A DNA stretch of 64,000 nt from Streptomyces qinzhouensis (GTDB lineage: Bacteria > Actinomycetota > Actinomycetes > Streptomycetales > Streptomycetaceae), in assembly GCF_007856155.1 (NCBI RefSeq), contig NZ_CP042266.1:4526001-4590000 (forward strand), written 5' to 3'. This document shows positions 44,964-54,700 of the stretch, piece by piece; the stretch's first letter is position 1; each line of letters opens with the position of its first letter. Made by a program: the position numbers and the translations under genes. Under the pieces are notes generated by a model that searched no databases, was not told where the DNA came from, and saw only the letters and a list, made by a program, of their open reading frames with translations.

Positions 44964-47900
44964 CTATCCGAGGGCTTTTTTGGTACGCCAGTCGGAGGAG
45001 ATGACGCCGACGGGGGCGCCGTGCGCGGTGGCGCCGCCGGGGTAGAAGCGGACGATGCCGACGTCGGCGGCGCCGGTGACGGCCCAGATCTCGGGGATGC
45101 CGTCCTTGTTGACGTCCGGTGTGCCGGTCATCAGCGGGATGACGGCCGTGGTCCAGTTGGTGCCGTACTGGGCGTCGATGCCGTTCTTGGAGGCGACGGC
45201 GCTGGCCAGGGAGAGCAGGTCGGTTCCGGCTCCGCCGGTGGCGGGTTTGCCGTGGCGCAGGAGGAGGCGGTTGGTGTTGAAGTCGCGCCAGACCATGTCG
45301 GCGGCGCCGTCGTTGTCGTGGTCGCCGAGGGAGACCAGGTCGCGGTTGGTCCAGGCGGTGGCGGAGAGCTGGATCGCGGTGTCGAAGGCGGCGCCGGTGT
45401 AGCCGGTGAAGACCCAGAGGGCGTCTCCGGCGGTGGCGAAGACCTCGGGCAGCTTGTCGTTGGTGATGTCGCCGACCGCCAGGATCTGGGTGAGGGAGGA
45501 GGTCGGGGGCGCGTTGGAGGGCATATGGACTTCGACCCGCTTGGAGACGTCGAGGCTGCCGTAGCCGTCACCGCGGTAGATGTACAGCTTGCCGTCGGGC
45601 ATCCGGGCGACCAGGTCCTGGACGCCGTCGCCGCCGGTGAAGTCACCGTTGTGGGTGATCAGGGCGGGGTTGTTCCCGTTGGCGTCGACCCAGTGGTAGC
45701 CGTAGTCGGGTTTGCCGTCGTCGTCCGCGTCCAGCTCGATGGCCTTGCCGTCGTCATGGGCGGCCGCGAGAGAGGAGTGCAGGTCGCCGTTGGGTTCGGC
45801 CGGGTAGAGCCGCAGATCGCCGGTGGCGTCGATGACATACAGGTCCGGGGTGCCGTCGCCGGTCACATCCCCGGGCGCGTCGGCCTTGTCCCGAGGGGTG
45901 ACGTAGTGGGTGTAGCGGGTCGAGGTCAGCGACATATTGCCCGCCGCGTCTGCCGCCTTCACATACAGGATGTTCGGTCCGGCGTTGGGCGGGGACAGCG
46001 TGATCCCGGCTGCCCCCTGCGCGACGGTCGCGCTGCGCTCGGCGACGAAGGACTCACGGTTGAAGGACCAGTAGAACTTGTCGGTCCCGGTGCCCCCGCT
46101 GGCGGCGGGCTTGATGATGAACTTGCCTGCGGTGCCGAAGGGCTTCACGCTCCACTTGCCGCCGTTGCCGTCGTCCTCGGGGAAGTCGGCGGAGGTGACG
46201 TCGGGGGATGCGGGTGCGGTGTCGTCGTAGACGAATCTGCAGGTACCGGTCCCCGGCGGGGCGTAGGTGGAGGAGGTACCCGCTCCGTCGACGGCTTTGA
46301 CCTGCCAGTAGTAGGTCTTGCCGTTGACGAAATTCGACTTGTCGATGTTCTTGCTGCCCGGGCCGCTGGGTGCCGGGACGATATTGTCGAAGATCTTGGG
46401 CGTGGGCGCGTCGGAGCGCCAGATCTGGAAGTGCAGGGACTTCAGGTCGCCGTCGGGGTCGGAGCTGGTGGCGGCGAAGGTCAGATTCCCCTTGCCGTAG
46501 GTGGTGTACGGGCTCGTGGTGTCACAGGCGCGCCCGTTGACCGTGAGCCCGGTGGGCTCCTTCGGGGGCCGGGTGTACTCGATGTCCAGCTTCGGCGCGG
46601 ACGCGCCCTCGGCGACGAACTTCTTCCAGGAGTTCGCCGAGGTCTCGCTCTTGGCCTTCATCCGGATGGTCAGCTTGGTCTCACCGGCGTTGGCCGCGAC
46701 GGTCTGCGCGATCGACTTGCCGTCGTAGGTGACATAGGCGTCCGGGCAGGAGGAGTTCCAGCCGTGGGCGAAGTTCTTCGTACCGATATGCGTCCTGGTG
46801 GTGGGCTGTTCCCTCCAGGTGGTGGCGGTGGAGATGTCGTCGGTCTGGTGGACCTCCATCTCCGACGCGGTGCACGACCAGGAGTACGTCTGCCGGAAGG
46901 TGAAGAGCGCGTCCGAGATCGTCGCGCCCTTGATACTGCTCTTCCAGGTCAGACGGTAGAAGGAGCGGGAGAGTCCGCCGGTGGTGGACTCATAGCCCAC
47001 CCGGCCCTCCGTCGTGCCGGAGTTGAAGTTCGCGCCGTCCCAGAAGCTGGTGGTCGGATACCGCTCGTAGGCGGTGGTCCAGGCGGCGGTCTTCCCGTAG
47101 AGCGGCGGGTCGATGAAGACCGGGTAGACGGTCTCCTTACCGGTCAGCAGCCCCTGGTCGGGAGCCACGGACAGCACGGCGGTGCCCGTACCGCCGCCAG
47201 TCAGAGAGGCATCGGCGGGCGCCCGCTTGGTCCCGATCTGCGGGCCCAGCAGGCCGGTCAGGGCGAAGGTCCCCCCGGCCTTCGCGGCCGCGTCCTGCGC
47301 TGGCTCGCCCTGGGTGACCGCCGGCTTCCCGCTGGAGTCCCACATGAAGGGAGAGGGGGATCCGCCGACCTCGACACCTTGTGGGTCTTTCACGGTCAGC
47401 ACGTCATTTTTGTCGTTCAGCGAGAACGAAAGATCGGGTGAAGAGAGCTGGTACGAGATCTTGGCGAGGGCCGGGTTGGCTGCGGCCTGAGCATTGTGGA
47501 CCACCAGGACATGGGTGAAACCGGTGTCCCGGGCGGTCAGCAGCAGATCGACACCGTCGAGCACATTCTTGTAGAGCGCGCTGGCACCGCTGACCTCGGG
47601 CTCCGGCAGCTCGCCCGGCCAGCCCACCGTCAGCTCACGGCCCTCGGCGGTGAAGGTCGCCAGATCGGTGTACTTGCTGTCCGGGGACTTCGCCAGCGGA
47701 ATCCGGGCATAGCCCCGGCTGCTCCGCTCGCCCTTTTTCTTCATCGTCTTGCCGCTGTGGAAGGTGACCGGGTTGACCGTGGCCTTCGGCCGCCAACCGT
47801 CATCGGTCTTCTTCAGCGTGGTGTCGATCGGCAGCCACTCGCCGTCGACCTGCGCCCGGACCGGTGCCGCCTGCGTCGACAGCCGGAACTTCCCGCTCGG

Positions 47901-48173
47901 CAGGGCATGCGTGGTCGAGGTGGCGTCCCGCAGCGCGACGACCTCGACCGGCTTCCCGGTCCGCATCGCCTTCTCCCGCGCCGCCTTCTCGTCCAGCGGC
48001 TCACCACCCGAACGAGCCGTGTCCGCCTTCGCAGGTTTCCGCTCGGGCGGTGACCCCGACCCGTCGTCTCCGTCGGGCATCAGCAGGGTGACGCCGAGGG
48101 CCGCGGCCAGTACGGCGGCTACCCCCGCTGTGGTGCGCCGGGGCAGTCCCCGGGTGATTCGTGGACGTTCCAC
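44964..48173 (-). CDS. Large secreted protein with DNRLRE and FG-GAP repeats
   Basis: This is a 1069-residue exported protein. Signal peptide: about residues 1-35 (RGLPRRTTAGVAAVLAAALG). A beta-rich N-terminal half follows with a DNRLRE-type domain (about 370-520: FWDGANFNSGTTEGRVGYES, then SFYRLTWKSSIKGATISDA). Fibronectin-like regions lie around 540-730. FG-GAP/VCBS repeats cover about 740-1069 (DVTGDGTPDLYVIDATGDLR, DLVARMPDGKLYIYRGDGYG) and probably form a Ca-binding propeller. GTG at 48173 with GGGAGGGGA upstream is chosen; the start at 48299 lacks a ribosome site. It is divergent from the RHS gene with a matching promoter motif, so it may serve the RHS protein at the cell surface. Confidence 0.88.
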   Translation of the reverse strand: MERPRITRGLPRRTTAGVAAVLAAALGVTLLMPDGDDGSGSPPERKPAKADTARSGGEPLDEKAAREKAMRTGKPVEVVALRDATSTTHALPSGKFRLSTQAAPVRAQVDGEWLPIDTTLKKTDDGWRPKATVNPVTFHSGKTMKKKGERSSRGYARIPLAKSPDSKYTDLATFTAEGRELTVGWPGELPEPEVSGASALYKNVLDGVDLLLTARDTGFTHVLVVHNAQAAANPALAKISYQLSSPDLSFSLNDKNDVLTVKDPQGVEVGGSPSPFMWDSSGKPAVTQGEPAQDAAAKAGGTFALTGLLGPQIGTKRAPADASLTGGGTGTAVLSVAPDQGLLTGKETVYPVFIDPPLYGKTAAWTTAYERYPTTSFWDGANFNSGTTEGRVGYESTTGGLSRSFYRLTWKSSIKGATISDALFTFRQTYSWSCTASEMEVHQTDDISTATTWREQPTTRTHIGTKNFAHGWNSSCPDAYVTYDGKSIAQTVAANAGETKLTIRMKAKSETSANSWKKFVAEGASAPKLDIEYTRPPKEPTGLTVNGRACDTTSPYTTYGKGNLTFAATSSDPDGDLKSLHFQIWRSDAPTPKIFDNIVPAPSGPGSKNIDKSNFVNGKTYYWQVKAVDGAGTSSTYAPPGTGTCRFVYDDTAPASPDVTSADFPEDDGNGGKWSVKPFGTAGKFIIKPAASGGTGTDKFYWSFNRESFVAERSATVAQGAAGITLSPPNAGPNILYVKAADAAGNMSLTSTRYTHYVTPRDKADAPGDVTGDGTPDLYVIDATGDLRLYPAEPNGDLHSSLAAAHDDGKAIELDADDDGKPDYGYHWVDANGNNPALITHNGDFTGGDGVQDLVARMPDGKLYIYRGDGYGSLDVSKRVEVHMPSNAPPTSSLTQILAVGDITNDKLPEVFATAGDALWVFTGYTGAAFDTAIQLSATAWTNRDLVSLGDHDNDGAADMVWRDFNTNRLLLRHGKPATGGAGTDLLSLASAVASKNGIDAQYGTNWTTAVIPLMTGTPDVNKDGIPEIWAVTGAADVGIVRFYPGGATAHGAPVGVISSDWRTKKALG

Positions 48174-48359
48174 GGTGCTGGAGTCCCCTCCCCTGGACGG
48201 CAGCCGGCCCACCGGACACAGCGGTCCGGAAGGCGAATGCCGTGACGATCGCCGAATAGATCCAGCCCGGCCATGGGCAGCACAAAGGTCCCGCCACACG
48301 CCCCGACCGGGAGAGAGCGCCAGTCAGCATGACGGAAAAGGGACTTGGCGTGTACACCC

Positions 48360-48388
48360 GGTGAAAATCACTTGGTGATAGCTTCACC
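48360..48388 (-). promoter_or_regulatory. Motif A: 29-bp promoter motif of the FG-GAP gene
   Basis: On the minus strand the block starts GGTGAAGC and ends GATTTTCACC. Its inner bases form a second dyad (ATCAC-TTG-GTGAT). It ends 186 bases before the FG-GAP start. The RHS gene has the same ends in mirror orientation (48561-48588). Confidence 0.65.
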
Positions 48389-48560
48389 TAATTTTCAGCC
48401 CTTACGGGGAACCCGGAGCAGCGAGGGGCAGTTCACCGCGCACTCAAATGATCTTGGATTCACGGAAGAAATCCACTCCTAATCGGACCATCACCAACCC
48501 ATTGCCGATGATTGAGGAGAGTGCGTCCGAAAGGGCTGAACAGGCGCCTCTTTGGTGGGA

Positions 48561-48588
48561 GGTGAAGCATCTCGTCCGAATTTTCACC
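48561..48588 (+). promoter_or_regulatory. Motif B: 28-bp promoter motif of the RHS gene
   Basis: The block starts GGTGAAGC and ends AATTTTCACC, like motif A. It ends 191 bases before the RHS start. AAGGGCTGAA occurs upstream of both motifs (48531-48540 plus; 48394-48403 minus). The 606-base spacer 48174-48779 is AT-richer than the genes around it and carries no credible gene. Confidence 0.65.
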
Positions 48589-48625
48589 CCTCTCCCATCA
48601 CTCGCTATCGCACACCCATATACCT

Positions 48626-48639
48626 GTGACCCATGTCAC
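48626..48639. promoter_or_regulatory. CRP-type site upstream of the RHS gene
   Basis: TGTGACCCATGTCACG holds GTG-N6-GTCAC, the Streptomyces Crp pattern, and also fits the E. coli TGTGA-N6-TCAC core. It lies 38 bases downstream of motif B. Confidence 0.5.
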
Positions 48640-48779
48640 GCCGAATGGATTTTGTGTGATTGACGGGTAGCGGATCACTGCCCCACGATGCCGCGAGTAC
48701 CGACATGTCAGGGACGGGTCAGGCCAGTTCGTGCTGCCCAAAACCTGATTCCGGACCATTGGGGAGGGCTGCGGGCGTC

Positions 48780-51700
48780 GTGGGTAAATCGCTGTCGTGG
48801 AGTGGCCGGGGGAGACTCCCGGACACCAGAGCTGAGAGGAACCGCCGCCTGCGCCTGCGTCTGGGCGTGGTCGCGGTGGTTTCCATGGCCCTCACCGTGG
48901 GGCTGGTGCCGGGCGCAAGCGCGCTGCCGCCGCCGGTGGACCGGGCCGGGGTGGAACTGACCGATATTCCGAAGCCGCCTCCGGTGCCGGGGGTGGACGG
49001 CGGGAATCTGGAGCGGCTGACGACGGCCGAGATCCCGACGGAGCCGGAGTTCGAGCCGAAGAAGACGGCGGCTCCGGCCGCCGTGCCGCCGGCGGCACGG
49101 ACGCTGACGGGGCTGACCCCGGGGCAGACGGTGCAGATCGGCACCACCCCGCTGGAGATCGGCGCACCACAGGGCGCGACGCCGACCGAATCGGCCGCGC
49201 TGGAGGGGAACTGGCAGGTCGCGCTGACCGATCCGGTGCAGACCGAGGCACGGAACATCGAGGGCTTCGCCTTCACCGTCACCCCGCCCGCCTCCGCGAC
49301 CGGCAATGCGGTGGTGGCGCTGGACTACACGGAGTTCGCCGAGCTGTACGGCGCGAACTGGGCCGACCGGCTCAACGTTCTGCAGTTCCCCGGCTGCTTC
49401 CTGACCACACCCGAGGTCGAGGCCTGTTCGGAGCCGGTCGAGATCGACACCCGTAACGTGGTGAAGCCGAAGACCGGTGACGCCGCCGGTGACAATGTCA
49501 TGGACGGCGAGCGGCAGATCGAGGCGACGCTCAATGTCGCCAGCCTCACCGACCCGGTGACTCCGCCGGTTCCGGCTGCCCGGGCGATGAATGCCAAGCC
49601 GGCTGCCCCGATGAGCGCCGTGACCGCCGCATCGGCGGGTGCGTCGGTGCTGGTGGCGACGTCGAGCGGCAGCGGTGCCAAGGGCGACTTCGCCGCCACC
49701 CCGATCCCGAGCGCGGGCTCCTGGTCGGCGGGCAACAGCGCAGGCGCCTTCACCTACAGCTATGCGATGCAGGCCCCGTCCATCCCCGGTGGCCCTGCTC
49801 CGGCGCTGAGTTTCGGTTACAACTCGCAGGCTGTGGACGGGGCGACATCGGCGACGAACAACCAGCCTTCATGGATCGGTGACGGCTGGGACTACAACCC
49901 CGGCTCCATCACCCGGACCTACAAGTCCTGCCGTGACGACCGGACCGGTGGCAACAACACCAAGAAGACCTCGGACCTGTGCTGGGGCTCGTACAACGCG
50001 GTGCTGACCCTGGGCGGGTCGACCACCGAGCTGGTGCTGGACGACTCCGACAAGGCGACCCCGCACTCCGACAAGTGGGTCACCGCGAACGGCGACGGCT
50101 CCAAGGTCGAGCTGGCCAAGAACCCCGACTTCGTCAACGGCGACTCGGACAACGAGTACTGGAAGGTCACCACCCGTGACGGGACCCAGTACTGGTTCGG
50201 CCGCAACAAGCTCCCCGGCTGGTCGGCGGGCAAGGAGACCACCAACTCCGCCTTCACCGTCCCGGTCTCCGGCAATCAGCCCGGTGAGCCCTGCTACAAC
50301 GCCACCTACGCCAACTCCTTCTGCCAGCAGGCCTGGCGCTGGAACCTCGACTACGTCGTCGATGTCCGCGGCAACGCCATGTCGCTGTGGTGGAAGCAGG
50401 AGCAGAACCACTACGCCCAGAACTTCAAGTTCAAGAAGCCCGTCGCCTACGACCGCGGCGGCCATCTGACCCGTATCGACTACGGGCAGCGCGACAACAC
50501 GATCTACTCCGGCGACCCGATCGGCCGCGTCGCCTTCTCCGTCGAGGAGCGGTGCTACACCGAAGACGGGATGCAGTGCACCGAGGCGAACTTCACCTCG
50601 GGTGACTGGGCGAAGAACCGGATCTGGTACGACACCCCCGCCGACCTGTACTGCTCCGGGGCCACCGGCAAGGAGTGCTACGTCCCGGTCCCGAGCTTCT
50701 GGTCCCGCAAGCGCCTCGCCGCGGTGACCACGTACGCCCAGCGGGTCCAGGGCTCCACCGCCCTGCACAAGGTGGACAACTGGAAGCTGACGCAGTCCCT
50801 GCCGCACGAGAAGACCGACGAGGGCACCGCCCTCTGGCTGAACTCCGTCACCCGCACCGGCTACGGGGTCAACGACAGCGAAGGGGTCCAGCTCAACCCG
50901 GTCACCTTCGTCGCCAACACCCAGTCCATGCCCAACCGGGTGGACCGCGGGCCGAACGACCCCAACCCGGTCTTCGACCGGCTGCGGATCAGGCGCATCG
51001 TCAACGAGTACGGCGGTGAGACCCTCGTCACCTACCGGGCGCCCACCGGCGCCTGCGCGACCGGCTCCGGCTTCCCGGCGACGCACGAGAACACCGGGCT
51101 GTGCTACCCGGCGTACTGGCACCCGGACTCCGACAAGGCCGACGAGAGTATCGACTGGTTCAACAAGTACGTCATCGCGAAGGTCGAGGAACTGCCCGGC
51201 GTCAAGGGTGTCGAGCCGACGTCCACGACGTACGAGTACGACGAGACCGACGCCGCCAAGCGCAAGGGCGCGGGCTGGGCGCTGAACCAGGCCGAGTTCT
51301 CGAAGAAGAAGACCCGGACGTACGACCAGTGGCGCGGCTACGAGACCGTCCGCACCATCAGCGGCGCCGACTCCACGCATCCGTACACCGGCAGCGAGCG
51401 GTCCATGACCGAGAACCGCTTCTTCCGGGGCATGGACGGCGACAAGCTGCCCGGCACCGGGAACCCGGTCCGCGACATCGTGGTCAAGGACAGCCAGGGC
51501 TACGACATCGCCCGCGACCTGCTGCCCTACCAGGGCCGGGTCGCCGAGACGGTGACGTACACCAAGGTCGGCGGCCTGGCCCTGAACCGGGAAGTCGACT
51601 ACCCGTGGAACAAGGTGCTCGCCACCCGGGCCCGCGGCGACGGTATCCCGGATCTGAAGGCCTACCGGGTCATGGACAGCTACAGCATCAGCGTGTCGCT

Positions 51701-54700
51701 GGCCTCCGGAACCCGCGTCGACACCAATCCCCACACGGACGACGACGACCGCACCTGGCGGACGGTGCGGACATCGACCAAGTACGAAGGCATCTACGAC
51801 CTGCCCTATCAGGTCGAGTCCCTGGGCGACACCGGGCGGACGGGTGACGAGACCTGCTCGCGGATCGAGTACGTCCACAACACCGCCAAGCATCTGATCG
51901 GCCTGTCCAAGCAGGCCCTGACCACCGCCGGCCCCTGCCCGGCCGGCACGGACCCCGAGCCGCCCGCGTCCTCGTGGATCTCCGGTTCCCGGATCGCGTA
52001 CGACAAGCTGGCCCACGGTGCGGCTCCTACCGCGGGCCAGCCCACCACGACCTGGACGGTCGGCAAGGACGGCGGGACCTGGGACAAGGACTCCGAGGTC
52101 ACGTACGACACGATCGGCCGTCCGGTCAGCGCGACGGACGCGGCGGGCAGCACCAGCACCAGTGAGTACATCCCGGCCACCGGCCAGGTGTATTCGGTGA
52201 AGACGAAGAACGCCAAGCAGCATGTCTCCACCAGTGAGATGGAGCCGGGCCGGGGCAACGCGCTGAAGGAGACCGACCCCAACGGGCGGATCACCACCTT
52301 CGAGTACGACGGCCTCGGCCGCACCGTCAAGGCCTGGGGCCCGACGCACGCGGCGAACGAACCGGCGGCGAAGTTCACCTACTACGCCAAGCCGGGTGAA
52401 CCGGTCTCCGTGCAGTCGGATGTCCTCAAGGAGGGCGCCGGATACGTCAGCTCGTACATCTTCTACGACGGGCTGGGCCGCGAGCGGCAGAAGCAGGACG
52501 CGGCCGTCGGCAAGGGCCGGCTGATCACCGATATCTTCTACGGCCCGAACGGCACGATCAGCCGGACCAACAACGGCTACTACACCGGCGGCGAACCCCA
52601 GCCGGTGATGTACGAGCCGACGGATGCTTCCGACACCAAGATCCCCAACGCCACCCTCTACAAGTACGACGCCCTCGGCCGCGTACTCCAGGAGACGCCG
52701 TACGAGGCGGGCGTCGAGAAGCCGGAGAAGGCGACCCGCTCGGAGTTCGGCTACGACTACTCGGTGGCCGTCGAGCCCACCGGCGCGGCCTCCCAGCGCT
52801 CGTACAGTGACGCTCTGGGCCGCACGGTGCGGGTGGACACCTTCACCGATCCGGCGCGGACCGCGTTCCGCTCCACCGCGTTCGCCTACGACGTCCGCGG
52901 CGATATGACATCGGCCAAGGACTCCAAGGGGAACACCTGGTCCTGGACGTACGACGCGCGGGGCCGGATGAAGTCCTCGACGGACCCGGACACCGGAACC
53001 GGCACCACCGAGTACGACAACGCCGACCGGCCCGTGCTGTCCACGGACAACCGGGGTCTGAAGGTGTGGTCGAAGTACGACGAGCTGGGCCGCCCCCTGG
53101 AGCAGCGACTCAACAGCAGTACCGGCGACCTGCTCCAGACCAACACCTACGACACGGTCACCGGTGCCGTCGGTCTCCCGGCCGGCTCCACGCGCTACAC
53201 CGACAACCTCCCCTACACCAGCGAGATCACCGGCTACACCGCCGACTACCAGCCCACCGGCAAGAAGGTGACCCTCCCGGACAGCATCGCCACCACCCAC
53301 GGTCTGCAGAAGACCTACTCCTACACCTTCGGATACACGAAGGGCGGGCAGCTCCGGGAGACCATGCTCCCGGCGGCGGGTTCGCTGACGGCCGAGAAGA
53401 TCATCACGCGGTTCAACGCCGACGGTCTTCCGGTGTCGACGTCGGGCAAGGAGTGGTACACGACCGACGCCGAGTACAGCGTGTACGGACAGGTCGTCCG
53501 CACCGTCAGCGGGAACAACCCGAACCGGGTGTGGACCAGCAACATATACAACGAGAACACCGGTGCTCTGGAGCAGAGCATCGTCGACCGCGAGTCGACG
53601 AGCGACACCTCCACCGTCGTCGGCAACCGGGTCAACGCCCGTTCGTACGAGTACGACCCGGCGGGCAACGTCACCTCGGTCGCGGACCGGTGGAACGCGG
53701 TCACCGACCGGCAGTGCTTCACCTACGACACCATCGGCCAGCTCACCCAGGCCTGGACCGCGCCCAGCACCTGCCAGGCACCGGGCAAGCAGGGCGCCGC
53801 GCCCGAGTACCCGGACGGGACGAAGAACGTCACCGCCGCGAATGCCGGCTACTGGCAGTCCTACACCTATGACGAGCTGGGCCAGCGGACCAAGCTGGTC
53901 AAGCACGACCCGGCCGGTGACGCCGCCAAGAACGCCACCACCACCTACAGCTACGGCAAGGCCGGCGGCACCCAGCCGCACACGCTGACCGGGACCTCGA
54001 CGACGTACCGGACGGAGGAGGGGGCGCAGGTCACCAAGCCCTCGGTCCGCACGTACGACAGCTCGGGCAATATGGAGACCCGGTCGGACGGCGGTGTGGG
54101 TCAGACGCTGACCTGGACCTGGGACGGCATGGTCGAGAAGGTCACCGGTTTCGGTGAGGGCTCGGGCGCCTGGACGGGTACGGGCGGCAAGTGTCTCGAC
54201 CTGGCCGGCGGGCTGGTGCTCGCCGGTACGGCGGTCCAGCTCTACACCTGCAATGGCAGCAAGGCGCAGAAGTTCCGCATCGACGCGACCGTCGCGGACC
54301 CGACCGTGGGTGCGCTGAAGGTCCTGGGCAAGTGTGTCGTCCCCGGCGCCGACGGCATCGCTGCGGTGATCGCGGACTGCACCGGCACCGCCGCCCAGCA
54401 GTGGACCACGGTCGCGGCGGGCAAGAAGCTCAAGCACGTCGCCACCGGCAAGTGTCTGACCGCACCGAACGCCACCGTCGGCACCGATCTCCAGCTCACG
54501 GCCTGCGACACCACGGCCAGTGAGGGACAGTCCTGGAAGCCGGCCGACGAGACCCGCTACATCTACGGGCCCGGCGGCGAACGACTGATGTCGATCACCG
54601 CGGGGGAGACCACGCTCTTCCTCGGTGACACCACCGTCGCGACCAGCGGCGGTCTGCCCTCCTACACCGAGCGCTACTACGCCCAGCCCGGCGCACCCGT

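Noticed and set aside
44751..47441. An 896-codon frame on the plus strand.
   Set aside because: It is antisense to the FG-GAP gene and made of low-complexity Gly/Val runs.
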